A stretch of 64,000 nucleotides of DNA. Source: Pectinatus cerevisiiphilus (GTDB lineage: Bacteria; Bacillota; Negativicutes; Selenomonadales; Selenomonadaceae). The stretch covers positions 1 through 64,000 of the forward strand of contig NZ_SMAA01000013.1 in assembly GCF_004341685.1 (NCBI RefSeq), in the 5' to 3' direction. Positions 1 through 9,068 of the stretch are shown here, in pieces; within the stretch, counting starts at the first letter, position 1; every line of letters starts with the position of its first letter. A program made the translations under genes and the position numbers. The notes under the pieces were generated by a model. That model was not told where the DNA came from, did no database searches, and saw only the letters and a program-made list of their open reading frames with translations.

Positions 1-16
1 CGAGAGCTTAACTTAA
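1..16 (+). rRNA. 3' end of 23S rRNA (partial)
   Basis: The first bases (CGAGAGCTTAACTT) resemble the conserved last bases of bacterial 23S rRNA, for example CGAGGACTTAACCA in Bacillus. A 5S gene follows about 130 bases later, the usual rRNA operon order. The rest of the gene lies outside the window and the exact 3' end is approximate. Confidence 0.55.
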
Positions 17-144
17 AATCATCGAAAAAAAATGTTTGGTCTGAGATTTCTTCTGTGAAGTTTTGAGTGTGCAAGACACTCTGGTTGAAGGGCAGGGAAC
101 GTGAGAGCGTAAAACTGCGGACTTTGGCTCAAAGAGTTAAAGCA

Positions 145-260
145 TCTGGTGACGATACCTGGATGGATCCACCTGTTCCCATTCCGAACACAGTAGTTAA
201 GCATCCACAGGCTGAAGGTACTTGGGGGGCGACCCCCTGGGAGAATAGGTTGTTGCCAGT
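145..260 (+). rRNA. rrf: 5S ribosomal RNA
   Basis: The stretch from TCTGGTGACGATACCTGGA to GTTGTTGCCAGT has the 5S pattern. It includes the conserved CCACCTGTTCCCATTCCGAACAC core, the AGTTAAGC element, and terminal segments that pair (CTGGTGACGA with the 3' TTGTTGCCAG). Length is about 116 bases, normal for 5S. It is the last rRNA of the operon and is followed by a terminator hairpin. Confidence 0.95.
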
Positions 261-267
261 TTGGTTT

Positions 268-307
268 TATATCAGGTTGTCTTTTGATAACCTGATATTG
301 CTTTTTT
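268..307 (+). terminator. Intrinsic terminator of the rRNA operon
   Basis: Inverted repeat TATCAGGTT / AACCTGATA (270-278 and 289-297) with a 10-base loop, followed by a T-rich tract (TGCTTTTTTATT). It sits between 5S and the tRNA pair. Confidence 0.8.
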
Positions 308-322
308 ATTACATAATGTTAT

Positions 323-397
323 TGGGGTATAGCCAAGCGGTAAGGCACGGGACTTTGACTCCCGCATTCGTTGGTTCGAGTCCAGCTACCCCAGCCA
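323..397 (+). tRNA. tRNA-Gln (anticodon TTG)
   Basis: Cloverleaf of 75 bases including an encoded CCA end. The acceptor stem TGGGGTA pairs with TACCCCA. The anticodon stem CGGGA/TCCCG closes the loop CTTTGAC, giving anticodon TTG. The T arm has GGTTCGAGTCC. tRNA-Lys follows 6 bases downstream. Confidence 0.96.
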
Positions 398-403
398 TTT
401 TAT

Positions 404-479
404 GGTTCACTAGCTCAGTTGGCAGAGCACCTGACTTTTAATCAGGGTGTCCCGAGTTCGAATCTCGGGTGAGCCACCA
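404..479 (+). tRNA. tRNA-Lys (anticodon TTT)
   Basis: Cloverleaf of 76 bases with encoded CCA. The acceptor stem GGTTCAC pairs with GTGAGCC. The anticodon stem CCTGA/TCAGG holds the loop CTTTTAA, giving anticodon TTT. The D arm is AGCTCAGTTGGCAGAGC and the T arm contains GAGTTCGAATCTC. Confidence 0.96.
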
Positions 480-491
480 TTTGTAGATAAG

Positions 492-520
492 ACCTTCTTC
501 CCATTGAAGAAGGTTTTTTT
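492..520 (+). terminator. Terminator after the tRNA pair
   Basis: Perfect 9-bp inverted repeat ACCTTCTTC / GAAGAAGGT with a 5-base loop, running into seven T residues. It ends the Gln-Lys tRNA transcript. Confidence 0.9.
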
Positions 521-530
521 GTTTTATAAC

Positions 531-1299
531 GGTTCATCGTCAATGGTTGGGGTTATGAAAAATTTCAAGATAGTACAAGAGCAGTAGGAAAATTATCCTG
601 CTGCTTTTTTACAATTAGCAATAAACATCAATCTATTACGGAATCCTATTACGGAATCTCTTAAAAGTCCTGACAACGAAAAATATTGTCAATATTCTTT
701 CATGAAATCATAGACTTCCTTGTTACTAAGATTAGTCAAGGATTGTCTCAGTATCGCATCCATACAGATGCCTCATATCCATATATGTTAGCGGTTCATT
801 AATCCTATCCAGCAGTTTATCTACCGTTTTCTTCAGTTTATCATATACAGCTTTTTAGCCACGAGTTCGGCCTTTTCTAAAGCAGCGACTTTGTATTCCT
901 GGGCGTGAATTGCTTTGAGCATGCACCCATCTCAATCAAAGCTTCATCTGCACTGCTTTCACAACACCGATAATGCTCAATGATTGTGGTCCCGAAGAAT
1001 TCCTTTAAGTTTGAGAACTTTCAATGTGGTGTTTACTGAATGTAACCTGCCAATTCCGTGTATAATGACCGAAACGGGTCTGTAAGCTCGATACTTGGCA
1101 TTGATCAGGGCAAGTAGCCTCCGATCCACCAGTAGGCTGTTTAGAGTCTTATCAACGCTTTACTTAACAAAAAATCCTTAAGTTCGATTTTGATTACTTA
1201 TTCATTTGATTGTATAATCTGTCAGACATAGATCACGTCTCCTTTGCGGGTTTGGGTAAGCTTGAATTTTTGCTTACCCCAACATTTAGTATAGAACCC
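531..1299 (-). mobile_element. Decayed insertion sequence, possibly ISL3-like
   Basis: Imperfect terminal inverted repeats bound a gene-free stretch. The left end at 531-552 begins GGTTCATCGTCAATGG and continues TTGGGG. The right end, read on the minus strand from 1298, begins GGTTCTATACTAAATG and continues TTGGGG; 14 of the first 22 bases match, and an A-rich patch follows in both. GGTTCTT-type ends with a TTGGGG core recall ISL3-family termini. Inside, minus-strand reading frames (about 1230 down to 600) give protein-like pieces interrupted by stops and frame changes, so any transposase is dead. At about 770 bp the remnant is also shorter than a full ISL3 element (usually 1.3-1.5 kb). I could not match the protein pieces to a named transposase, so the family is tentative. 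Confidence 0.45.
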
Positions 1300-1303
1300 A
1301 AAT

Positions 1304-1356
1304 AATACCTCGAATCTTTTAGCTATCATCAAACAGCCAAAAGATTCGAGGTATTT
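1304..1356 (-). terminator. Hairpin downstream of the glutamine synthetase gene
   Basis: Long near-perfect inverted repeat: AATACCTCGAATCTTTT pairs with its complement at 1339-1355, with a further GCT/AGC extension. It lies 41 bases beyond the stop of the minus-strand glutamine synthetase gene. The T tract on either side is weak, so it may act as a bidirectional terminator or a 3' stabiliser. A second small hairpin (GGGTAAGC/GCTTACCC, 1254-1279) lies next to it inside the IS end. Confidence 0.6.
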
Positions 1357-1396
1357 GTTTACAGAACTATATAAAACGCTAAAGCATTTAAAAGTC

Positions 1397-3283
1397 TCAG
1401 ATCATGTTCATCTTGTAATCGGAATAGAGAGCTTTTAATTCTTCCATCTTATCATACATTTCGATTTGCAGACCGGAGGCAGTAGCAAAATCATTTTCAT
1501 TGAGAGCTTTAATTAAAAGCGTGAATAATGATTTTTCATCAATACTGTCTTTTGCCAGATAGCAGCGAATACCATTGATCTTATTCCAGTTATAAGCATC
1601 CTGATCTGTTACGAACGTTGATTTTATTTCCTGGCAGGAGCTGACAATAACACGATTTTCCGGGATTATGCGGCTGATGATTTCTGTCTTCCAGCGGAGA
1701 AGTTCACCAGCAACAAAAGCATCAATGATCTGGTCGCGAAGTGCGCCGCCAGCGGTGATGACATTGCGTTTGCCTGGATAATTTTTGAGAGCCTGCATAT
1801 TTTCCCATACAGTAGCAGGTGGAACGGAGAAGAGATGGTCGCGTTCTTCCTGTGTATAGTCTTCAAAGACATCATCTTCACTGCGATAAGCACGATCTTT
1901 TTCCAGATAACCTGCTGTAACACCAGCGTCTTTGGAGAGTTCAGTAAGCAATTCTGTTGTGGTTTTGTTGATAGCGTATTTTACACCATCAAGAATAGCT
2001 GAATAAATAGCCGCTAAAGCTATGTAGGTATTTGTATAAGGATTGCATGCACGTAATTCAAAGCGTGTAGCCATTGGGCTGTTGATGTCACGGACAAGAC
2101 CAGCAAGAATGGTACGGTTACGTGAAGGAATTTCCGGTTTGTGGCCAAGTGAAGTAACAATACAGATAGGTGCTTCAAAACCAGGTTTCAAACGGTTGAG
2201 AGAATCATTTGTGGAAGAAACGATTGGATTAATGACTTCATAATTTTTGAGAAGGCCCATGATAGCACCATAACCGATAGCACTCAGAAAATCTTTGGTC
2301 ATTTCTTTTGGAGAGAAGAGATTTATAACTTTACCGTTCTTTAATTTTGCAGCCATACCAACATGGGTATGTTCGCCGTTACCAGCAAGACCGATCATTG
2401 GCTTTGCCTTAAAGTTTACTTCCAAGCCATTGGCACGGAATACTTCTTTGACAAGAGTACGGACGAATAATTCGTTATCTGCTGCCTGAACAGCATTAGC
2501 AAATTTCCAGTCAATTTCGATCTGTTCACATACATGGCTCAGATTACCGGAAGCGTCCATTTGGCCTTTCATGCCGCCAACTTCTTTATGGCCCATTTCT
2601 GGATCTAATCCATAAGTCTGCATGGCAAGAACTGTTTGTTCCAAAGCGGAACGAACAGCACCACGGGTACGCTGCCAATACTGTTCCTGCATAACCTGGG
2701 AAGCGCTCATTTCAGGAATATCAGCTTCTGCAAGCGGTGTCTTTACCCAAAATTCGAGTTCGGTAGCTGAGGTGAAGATAATATCTTCAACATCACTGCC
2801 CTTTATATGTTCCAGACCGGAAACAGTTTCTTTTTTGGCAAATAAACCGAGCAGTTCTTTTTTTACAAATTCCAATGTGTCGGTTAAAACAGCACGTGAA
2901 TCGACACGTTTGCCTTCATGGATTAAGAAAGAAGGAATACGAAGGGTACCGATAGGCTTTTCGAGTTCTTCGTCAAAATTTTCCATATTGTAATCAACGA
3001 ACCATTTGACTGAAGGATCAATCGGCATATCAACTTTAGCATTGTTCAAAGTAGCAATATTAGTCAGTACGACAGAAGAACCGTCTGTCTGTACAGCAGA
3101 GCCTTCATAGAATTTATCTATATCATCTAAGAAAAGCTGGATAGGAATCTTTTCGTCTGTATCATTGCCCGCTAAATCAATGCCGACCAATGAAACAAAC
3201 TTGATTTCTGGGTGTTCCTTTAATTTGCTAAGAATGTCCTCTTTTGTAGAATTCGCGGGGATAACGAAAAGTAAATCGTCCAT
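1397..3283 (-). CDS. glnA: Divergent glutamine synthetase, about 628 aa
   Basis: Probable glutamine synthetase, forming glutamine from glutamate, ammonia and ATP in the cytoplasm. The catalytic part (about residues 150-480) shows TELEFWVKT, EVGGMKGQMD, NGEHTHVGMAA (the adenylate/ammonium region, compare NGSGMHVH in classical enzymes), KPGFEAP and the FELRACNPYTNTYIALAA segment near the active site. At 628 residues it is longer than GlnA type I (about 440-470) because of a C-terminal helical extension of roughly 120 residues, and it is shorter than GS type III (about 700). The start at 3283 was chosen because AAAGGTGG lies just upstream; a longer frame to 3412 has no ribosome site. The gene stands alone with no ammonium transporter or PII gene beside it. 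Divergence from textbook motifs leaves some doubt about substrate (glutamate or a related gamma-glutamyl acceptor). Confidence 0.85.
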   Translation of the reverse strand: MDDLLFVIPANSTKEDILSKLKEHPEIKFVSLVGIDLAGNDTDEKIPIQLFLDDIDKFYEGSAVQTDGSSVVLTNIATLNNAKVDMPIDPSVKWFVDYNMENFDEELEKPIGTLRIPSFLIHEGKRVDSRAVLTDTLEFVKKELLGLFAKKETVSGLEHIKGSDVEDIIFTSATELEFWVKTPLAEADIPEMSASQVMQEQYWQRTRGAVRSALEQTVLAMQTYGLDPEMGHKEVGGMKGQMDASGNLSHVCEQIEIDWKFANAVQAADNELFVRTLVKEVFRANGLEVNFKAKPMIGLAGNGEHTHVGMAAKLKNGKVINLFSPKEMTKDFLSAIGYGAIMGLLKNYEVINPIVSSTNDSLNRLKPGFEAPICIVTSLGHKPEIPSRNRTILAGLVRDINSPMATRFELRACNPYTNTYIALAAIYSAILDGVKYAINKTTTELLTELSKDAGVTAGYLEKDRAYRSEDDVFEDYTQEERDHLFSVPPATVWENMQALKNYPGKRNVITAGGALRDQIIDAFVAGELLRWKTEIISRIIPENRVIVSSCQEIKSTFVTDQDAYNWNKINGIRCYLAKDSIDEKSLFTLLIKALNENDFATASGLQIEMYDKMEELKALYSDYKMNMI

Positions 3284-3614
3284 AAGAAAACCACCTTTAA
3301 ATTTAAAAATTAAGCAATAAAAAAACCATATGAATATATCAATTCCGCACTTCGCGTGAGAAAATGAAATTATCATATGGCACCATTGCCTTGTTAACGA
3401 CTTTATGGTCATATATTAGCATATATACGCACTTTTGTCTAGTATTTTATAGTGGTTTTTAAAAGTATTTGCTTAAAAAGCATAAAAATATAAGAAAAAA
3501 GTCCAGATATATTAATTATCTTAGAAAAATCATCTTAGTATACGTATAAATGTTAAGATAAGCACAGTTTATAAACAGATATTGTGGATCGGCAATACAA
3601 GCTTGGTAATTTAC
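3284..3614. other. Intergenic region upstream of glutamine synthetase
   Basis: About 330 AT-rich bases between two minus-strand genes. It must hold the glutamine synthetase promoter and the end of the MATE transcript. A short interrupted repeat (TCATATAT...CATATATAC near 3410-3428) and a weak TCTTA/TAAGA hairpin near 3532-3557 are visible. No open reading frame with a ribosome site and no clear riboswitch was seen. Confidence 0.4.
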
Positions 3615-4949
3615 TCAGATAAATTGCCGGTTTTTCCATTTGCCACTGCGCCAGCGATAAATAAAAATGAGCCCTCTAATGCATTCATCACAAGCCATGC
3701 CTATCCATATGCCGACAAGGCCTAATTGCATGACAATACCCAGAAAATAAGACATGCCGACTGCTATGCTCCACATACACACCATTCCTACTAGGACAGG
3801 CGTACGGATATCACCTGCTGCTTGTAGGGAGGCAACCATGACGATGTTGACACCACGCCCCAGTTCGAGAAAAATCTCCACGAGTAAGATAGTGTGTCCT
3901 AGGGCAAGAATTTCTGGATTGGTGGTGAAAACGCCCAGTACATAATCACTGCCCAGATAAAATACAGTTGTCATGGATGAACAGATAATGACGGAAAGCA
4001 TTGCTGTGTGCCAGACCTTTTGGCCTACTTCGTCAGATCTGTTGGCACCTATGAGATAGCCGACAATAATTTGTGCGGCTGAAGATAAAGCAACTGAATA
4101 AATATAGCAAAAAGTGGCAAGTATATAGACATAGACCTTGGTATTGATGACAATAAGGCCAAACATGTTTACCATTTTCATAATTGTCATTTGTGATAAT
4201 TGGTATGAGAACGTTTCCCCGCCGGAAGGAATGCCAATGGAAAGTATCTGTTTGAGAGTTTTCCAGGGAAAAGGGTGCAGATAACACAGTGACATCTTGA
4301 CGTTGAGGTAACGGCGGAAGATGTAGAATAACAGGATAAGCCCCAGAAATTTGTTACAGTTTGTAGATATGGATACACCGAAAATACCTAAGGCAGGAAT
4401 TGGCCCTAAGCCAAAAATGAGAATAGAATTACTGATAATATGGAAAATATTTATAAAAAGAGAAACGAGCATCGTCGTTTTTGTCCAAGAGTGGCCGCGA
4501 AAACAGGCAACAAGAGAAAAATACAGTCCCTGAAAAACGATACCACCGGCAACTATACTGAAATATAAGTTAGTTTCTTCCATGATGGCCGCGGGTACCT
4601 GTAGCCATTGAAAAAGTTGTCTGCGGAAGAGTATTAGGAAAAAACTTGCAGTCAGACTAAAAACACCGTTGAAAAAAAAGGAAACGGTACATACTTCTTC
4701 TATTTTTTGTTTATTTTTTGCGCCAAAGTATTGGGCTATAAGAATCGTGGTGGCAGTACTGATGACAGTAAGCAATAAAATAATTACATTCATGACCTGG
4801 TTGGCATTAGCTATCGCGGCCACAGCAGATTGGGAATAACGGCTGATCATAAACTGGTCGACGTTGCCAATCATCATTTGTAAAAATACTTCGATAAATA
4901 TAGGCCAGCTCATTTTTAAAATGGATGGAGCAAAATTTGTTTTTGTCAT
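3615..4949 (-). CDS. MATE family multidrug/Na+ antiporter, 444 aa
   Basis: Inner-membrane efflux protein of the multi-antimicrobial extrusion (MATE) family, exporting cationic or aromatic compounds against a Na+ or H+ gradient. The N-terminus (SILKMSWPIFIEVFLQMMIGNVDQFM) matches the first membrane segment of MATE proteins. About twelve hydrophobic segments follow as two six-helix bundles, and the second bundle begins near ILSIGIPSGGETFSYQLSQ. Length is typical (about 440-460). It is a single-gene unit; no regulator is adjacent. It differs clearly from the other MATE protein at 22.6 kb, so it is not a recent duplicate. Substrate cannot be deduced. Confidence 0.9.
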   Translation of the reverse strand: MTKTNFAPSILKMSWPIFIEVFLQMMIGNVDQFMISRYSQSAVAAIANANQVMNVIILLLTVISTATTILIAQYFGAKNKQKIEEVCTVSFFFNGVFSLTASFFLILFRRQLFQWLQVPAAIMEETNLYFSIVAGGIVFQGLYFSLVACFRGHSWTKTTMLVSLFINIFHIISNSILIFGLGPIPALGIFGVSISTNCNKFLGLILLFYIFRRYLNVKMSLCYLHPFPWKTLKQILSIGIPSGGETFSYQLSQMTIMKMVNMFGLIVINTKVYVYILATFCYIYSVALSSAAQIIVGYLIGANRSDEVGQKVWHTAMLSVIICSSMTTVFYLGSDYVLGVFTTNPEILALGHTILLVEIFLELGRGVNIVMVASLQAAGDIRTPVLVGMVCMWSIAVGMSYFLGIVMQLGLVGIWIGMACDECIRGLIFIYRWRSGKWKNRQFI

Positions 4950-5336
4950 AAAACCCCTTTTAGATAAGAAATTCTTTTATTATAATTATAAGATTTGAAC
5001 GGATGAAATGGTAGATAGTTTTATTCACGGGGACAATTCATTAATTTCATATCATAGCTCATTTGCTTTAAAACTTCAATAGTGGTGATTGCTGTCCTTT
5101 GCATTGGAATAAAGATAGCCTTTTACCTATGGGAGTGGAGCACTAAATCCTTATCTTGTTCGTTTTTGCTTTAATGTTGGTGGCTGAAATTACGATAGGA
5201 TAAGAAAGACTTTAATATAAAATTGAAAAAGACTGTCCCGTTATTGCAGCAACCTCGCAAGTTAGATTTAAAAATCTGACTTATGGGGTGCAGCTTAAAC
5301 GGTACAGTCTTTTCCGGAAGGTAAAAGCTAAACAGC
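4950..5336. other. Intergenic region between alsD and the MATE gene
   Basis: Nearly 390 bases. The right end holds the alsD terminator. The middle (about 5040-5210) has no intact frame with a ribosome site. It carries scattered codon-like stretches on the plus strand, which may be gene debris, but I could not identify them. Confidence 0.4.
5228..5316 (-). terminator. Terminator downstream of alsD
   Basis: Long inverted repeat: AAAAGACTGTCCCGTT pairs with AACGGTACAGTCTTTT around a GC-containing insert that has its own smaller pairing. On the minus strand it follows the alsD stop by about 20 bases and ends in a T run. Confidence 0.75.
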
Positions 5337-6056
5337 TTAACCTTCGGTTATTTTAATTTCGTTCATAAGATCATCTCTGGAGAGTTTTGCTTCAAGAAAT
5401 GATTTTGCGTCAGGCGTATATAGATTCATATGTGATTTTTGGTCGATGGAGATATTTACGGAATCAGTCACATAATCAAACACGTGGCCGCCTCTTTTCA
5501 GTTCATCGTCAATGAAGTGAAAATGATAACCAGCAACTGCTATACCCTGGGCGTAAAATGGTGTCCAGAAGCCGACGATCTTTCCTTTTACATTTTCAAA
5601 TTCAATAGTTTGCTGGGCATTTATGGCTTTAGTCATCGGCACGTATTCTTTTTGGTAGCTGACAGTCCGTGTGCTTACTTTTTTGAAGGTACCTTCAATG
5701 CAGATTGCATAAAAAAGATTTTCACTCGGTACTAAGTTTTTGAGGATTTTTTCAAAATCGCTTTTAGTAGCCGGCTTATTGTACGAATACTTTATTTGGG
5801 GATTAAAATAGGTTACTGTGCAAAAAGGGGTAGTGTCCAGATCTTCCATTGGTGTGGCCAGGCCGTCACGTAAGTGGTAGAAATTACCATCGAAACCGAT
5901 GAGTTCTCCATCCAAATGGTCGAAAGTGCCTATGCCAAAATTGCCGTGCACTGCCAGTTGTGCATGATTCAACACGCCGTCATAAACGCCATCGAGCAGA
6001 GCACTCATTGTTGAAACTTGATATATTTCTCCATATAGTCGAGATTTAGCATTCAT
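5337..6056 (-). CDS. alsD: Alpha-acetolactate decarboxylase, 239 aa
   Basis: Converts (S)-2-acetolactate to (R)-acetoin and CO2, the second step of the acetoin/butanediol overflow pathway. Family motifs are clear: ALLDGVYDG at the N-terminus, GNFGIGTFDHLDGELIG, the conserved TPF element, and GIAVAGYHFHFIDDELKRGGHV, whose histidines bind the catalytic zinc. Length matches AlsD/BudA (about 235-260). The start at 6056 is preceded by GAGGTGTT; the frame extends to 6134 but lacks a ribosome site there. It lies 150 bases downstream of alsS in the same direction, so the pair is probably one transcript, ended by the hairpin at 5228-5316. Confidence 0.95.
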   Translation of the reverse strand: MNAKSRLYGEIYQVSTMSALLDGVYDGVLNHAQLAVHGNFGIGTFDHLDGELIGFDGNFYHLRDGLATPMEDLDTTPFCTVTYFNPQIKYSYNKPATKSDFEKILKNLVPSENLFYAICIEGTFKKVSTRTVSYQKEYVPMTKAINAQQTIEFENVKGKIVGFWTPFYAQGIAVAGYHFHFIDDELKRGGHVFDYVTDSVNISIDQKSHMNLYTPDAKSFLEAKLSRDDLMNEIKITEG

Positions 6057-6206
6057 AATTAACACCTCATTTATAATTATTGATTGTTTTATTTTAATTG
6101 ATATATTTAAAGAGCACGGTAAAACAACATGCATATTCCGATGTTTTACCGGAAATTTATTTAGTAAGACTTTCCTGCGTAGTGATTAAGCAATATCACC
6201 ATAAAA

Positions 6207-7907
6207 TTAATTGAGCTGATTAGGCAGCATTGTTTTACCCAATTCAATATTATCACTGTAGTCTATAGGAATATCTACGACAACCGGGCCGTCATTATAA
6301 GCTAACGCTTCTTGGATAACCTTTTGCAAATCTGTGGGTTTATTCACGCGAAGTCCTTTGGCACCAAATGCTTCAGCGTATTTCACAATATCAATGGCAC
6401 CAAAATCAACACCACTGGTTCGGCCGTATTTCATCATTTGTTGGAAGGCAACCATATCATATGAACCATCCCGCCACACGAAATGGACGATTGGCAATTT
6501 TAAACGGACTGCTGTTTCAAGTTCCATTGCGGAGAAAAGAAAACCACCGTCACCGGAAATAGATATAGTCTTAGCACGGTTATTGACAAGGCAAGCGGCT
6601 ATTGCCCAAGGAAGAGCGACACCGAGTGTCTGCATACCGTTGCTGAAAAGCAGTGTTTTTGGTTCGTAGGTGCGGAAATGGCGAGCCATCCAAATGTAGT
6701 GCGAGCCAACATCACAAGTGACAGTTGTATCGTCTGTTATGGCACTGCGCAGTGTATGGATGAAATGCAATGGATGGACAAGATGCGGATTGCGGTTTTC
6801 CGGGATGCGGTCGTTGCAGGACAATTCACGGCGCATTTTGTCAAGAAAATGGAGACTGTCTTCAGAGAAGGTAATGGTATCAAGATTTTTTTCTAGTTCA
6901 TTGACAGTAGTTTCAATATTGCCGATAAGTTCGATATCAGGCTGATAGAAATTGTCGATATCAGGTGAACTTTCATCGAGATGGATAATGACCCGATCCA
7001 GATTTTGGTTCCAGAATTTAGGATCATATTCGACAGGATCATAGCCGATTGTCAGCAAAACATCCGCTTTTTCTAGCACTTGGTCACCAGGCTGGTTGCG
7101 GAACAAACCTACACGTCCAAGAAAATTCTTTTCTAGGTCTCTGGAAATAAGTCCCGATGCCTGGAAGGTTTCAACTACAGGAATGCTGCATTTTCTTAGC
7201 AGGGAACGAACCGCGCGTACTGCGGAGAAACGGTTGGCTCGGATACCGGCGAGGATTACGGGCATCTTGGCATATTTCAGGGCAGCGGCAGCTTTTTTTA
7301 CAGCGCTGACTGATGCGGTACCAAGTTCCAGTTTAGAAGGATGTCCAACCGAATTTATAGAGGCAGTATCAGCCAGTACATCCTGCGGGAAACTGACTAC
7401 GGCAGCACCCTGTTTTGAAGATTCAGCGGCTCTGAAGGCATTCATCATTACTTCGGGGACAGTATTGGCGTTTATCACTTCTGCGCTAAATTTTGTTATG
7501 GATTTGAATACTGAAACATTGTCCAAGGATTGATGTGTTTGTTTCAATTTATCATCACGGCTGACATTGCCAACTAAAGCAACGACAGGATCATTTTCAA
7601 CATTTGCGGTAGCAAGGCCGGTGGTCAGATTTGTGGCACCGGGGCCGGAAGTTACCATGCATACTCCGGGTTTGCAGGTTAAACGTCCCACGGCAGCAGC
7701 CATAAAAGCAGCATTTTGTTCATGGCGGCAGACTATAAGTTCAGGGCCATGGTCGCGCAGTACATCAAATACGCGGTCAATTTTCGCACCGGGAATGCCA
7801 AAGATGTATTTTACACCTTGTTTTTCTAAGTTTCTTACAACTAATTCAGCACCGGTTAATCGTGTATCTTTTTTTGATACTGTTTTTTCTAGTTCTAGTT
7901 GTTCCAT
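6207..7907 (-). CDS. alsS: Catabolic acetolactate synthase, 566 aa
   Basis: Thiamine-diphosphate enzyme joining two pyruvates to give acetolactate and CO2. Domains in order: PYR domain ([30 protein letters not shown], catalytic Glu in [11 protein letters not shown]), a central Rossmann-like domain, and the TPP-binding PP domain with [21 protein letters not shown]. Length, the [15 protein letters not shown] segment and absence of a regulatory small-subunit gene fit the FAD-independent catabolic enzyme and not the biosynthetic IlvB. GGAGG lies 8 bases before the ATG. alsD follows, and a LysR regulator reads divergently from the other side, the classic als arrangement. Expression is expected to rise with acetate or acid pH through that regulator. 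Confidence 0.95.
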   Translation of the reverse strand: MEQLELEKTVSKKDTRLTGAELVVRNLEKQGVKYIFGIPGAKIDRVFDVLRDHGPELIVCRHEQNAAFMAAAVGRLTCKPGVCMVTSGPGATNLTTGLATANVENDPVVALVGNVSRDDKLKQTHQSLDNVSVFKSITKFSAEVINANTVPEVMMNAFRAAESSKQGAAVVSFPQDVLADTASINSVGHPSKLELGTASVSAVKKAAAALKYAKMPVILAGIRANRFSAVRAVRSLLRKCSIPVVETFQASGLISRDLEKNFLGRVGLFRNQPGDQVLEKADVLLTIGYDPVEYDPKFWNQNLDRVIIHLDESSPDIDNFYQPDIELIGNIETTVNELEKNLDTITFSEDSLHFLDKMRRELSCNDRIPENRNPHLVHPLHFIHTLRSAITDDTTVTCDVGSHYIWMARHFRTYEPKTLLFSNGMQTLGVALPWAIAACLVNNRAKTISISGDGGFLFSAMELETAVRLKLPIVHFVWRDGSYDMVAFQQMMKYGRTSGVDFGAIDIVKYAEAFGAKGLRVNKPTDLQKVIQEALAYNDGPVVVDIPIDYSDNIELGKTMLPNQLN

Positions 7908-8053
7908 GGAAGGTTCCTCCTTGTAAAGTTATATTATAAATTTAATTAATGGATTTTACTATTTTCTATAAATATAATATAACATTATAAAAACGATTGT
8001 TCAATTAGTATTTTTCGATTATTATAATAGGTATAAACTATGAAGGTGAAAAA
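7908..8053. promoter_or_regulatory. Divergent control region between alsS and its LysR regulator
   Basis: A 146-base AT-rich spacer between divergent genes. It includes an interrupted ATTGTTCAAT / ATTTTTCGAT-like element near 8000-8025, of the T-N11-A kind bound by LysR proteins. Divergent LysR spacers usually hold the shared binding site and both promoters. No single operator can be fixed by eye. Confidence 0.5.
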
Positions 8054-8965
8054 ATGGAAATTAGAAGGTTACAATATTTTATAGCTGTTTGTAAATATCT
8101 TCATTTTACAAAAGCTGCGGAAAGTCTCCATATAGCACAACCTACACTTAGTCAGCAGATACAGATGCTTGAGCAGGAAGTCGATGCCCAGCTTTTTGAC
8201 AGAGTAGGGAAAAAGGTTATGCTGACTTCGGCCGGCAGGATATTATTCCGCCATAGTATGCGTATATTTGATACTATGGAACAGGCGAAGACAGAAATAA
8301 GCCAGCTCAATGGATTAGAACGAGGTCAGATAAAGGTGGCCTGCTTTGGTACTTATTTGGCTATGGAAACGGTCATTGCTTTCCACAAACAATATCCTAA
8401 AATACATATAGAGTTGGAACAATTATCAACAGGACAGATTAGGCATAAGCTGCTGCAAAATGAATTGGATTTTGGTGTGGTTTTTTTACCTTTGGCGGAT
8501 AAGGAGCTGGAGGCTATTCCGCTTTATACGGAGAAAATGATCGTTATGGCTGCGAAAAACCATCCTTTTGCAGCGAAAAAAGGTATTGCTTTTGCACAAT
8601 TAGGGACGGTACCATTGGTTATGATGTCAGAAGATTTTATTATTAGAAGGATTTTTGACCAGGCCTGCCAGGAAAACGAATTTGCTTTTACACCTATTCT
8701 TGAATTAAGCCAAATGGAAGATTTGCGTGAGATGGTTGAACAAAATATAGGTATTAGCGTCTTGCCTTATCTTTATGTGCACAGTATATGCAGCCATTAC
8801 AATATTTGTATAGTACCATTTACCGATATTTCCATAGAACGCAAAATCGGCATTGTTTACCGTAAGGGGCGGCATATGTCTGCGGCTGCTTTGAAATTGA
8901 TTGAAAAATTGCGTGTCTTTTTTGCTGAACTTAAATTGGAACAAGCTGTCCATGAAAATAATTAG
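8054..8965 (+). CDS. alsR: LysR-family regulator, AlsR-like, 303 aa
   Basis: Transcription factor with an N-terminal winged helix-turn-helix (residues 1-60: MEIRRLQYFIAVCKYLHFTKAAESLHIAQPTLSQQIQ, then LEQEVDAQLFDR) and a C-terminal two-lobed effector domain from about residue 90. It is divergent to alsS-alsD, so by position it most likely activates that operon, as AlsR does in Bacillus. The effector is not evident from sequence; acetate is known for Bacillus AlsR. A ribosome site (GAAGGTG) sits 7 bases before the ATG. The function as als regulator is inferred from context. Confidence 0.85.
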   Translation: MEIRRLQYFIAVCKYLHFTKAAESLHIAQPTLSQQIQMLEQEVDAQLFDRVGKKVMLTSAGRILFRHSMRIFDTMEQAKTEISQLNGLERGQIKVACFGTYLAMETVIAFHKQYPKIHIELEQLSTGQIRHKLLQNELDFGVVFLPLADKELEAIPLYTEKMIVMAAKNHPFAAKKGIAFAQLGTVPLVMMSEDFIIRRIFDQACQENEFAFTPILELSQMEDLREMVEQNIGISVLPYLYVHSICSHYNICIVPFTDISIERKIGIVYRKGRHMSAAALKLIEKLRVFFAELKLEQAVHENN

Positions 8966-8980
8966 GATAAATATTCAATT

Positions 8981-9023
8981 TGTAACATTTGTTACAGATA
9001 CTAACCTGTAATTTTGTTAGAAT
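8981..9023 (+). promoter_or_regulatory. Crp/Fnr-type palindrome and promoter of the ABC/GTPase operon
   Basis: Perfect palindrome TGTAACA-TT-TGTTACA at 8981-8996, centre 8988.5. A -10-like hexamer TAGAAT lies at 9018-9023, exactly 32 bp centre to centre. That puts the palindrome near -41, the class II activator position for Crp/Fnr proteins. The same palindrome with the same spacing precedes hcp (12741). The likely binder is the Crp/Fnr protein encoded at 12057. Confidence 0.8.
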
Positions 9024-9068
9024 GAAGCCATCGGATGAATTGATGAACCATTAACAGGAGGTATTTAA

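Noticed and set aside
67-441. 124-residue open frame over the 5S and tRNA genes
   Set aside because: Entirely within rRNA and tRNA genes.
3284-3412. N-terminal 43-residue extension of the glutamine synthetase
   Set aside because: Sequence is not protein-like for the family, and the ribosome site AAAGGTGG supports the start at 3283.
7096-7533. 145-residue frame antisense to alsS
   Set aside because: Lies inside a clear alsS gene; codon pattern follows the opposite strand.
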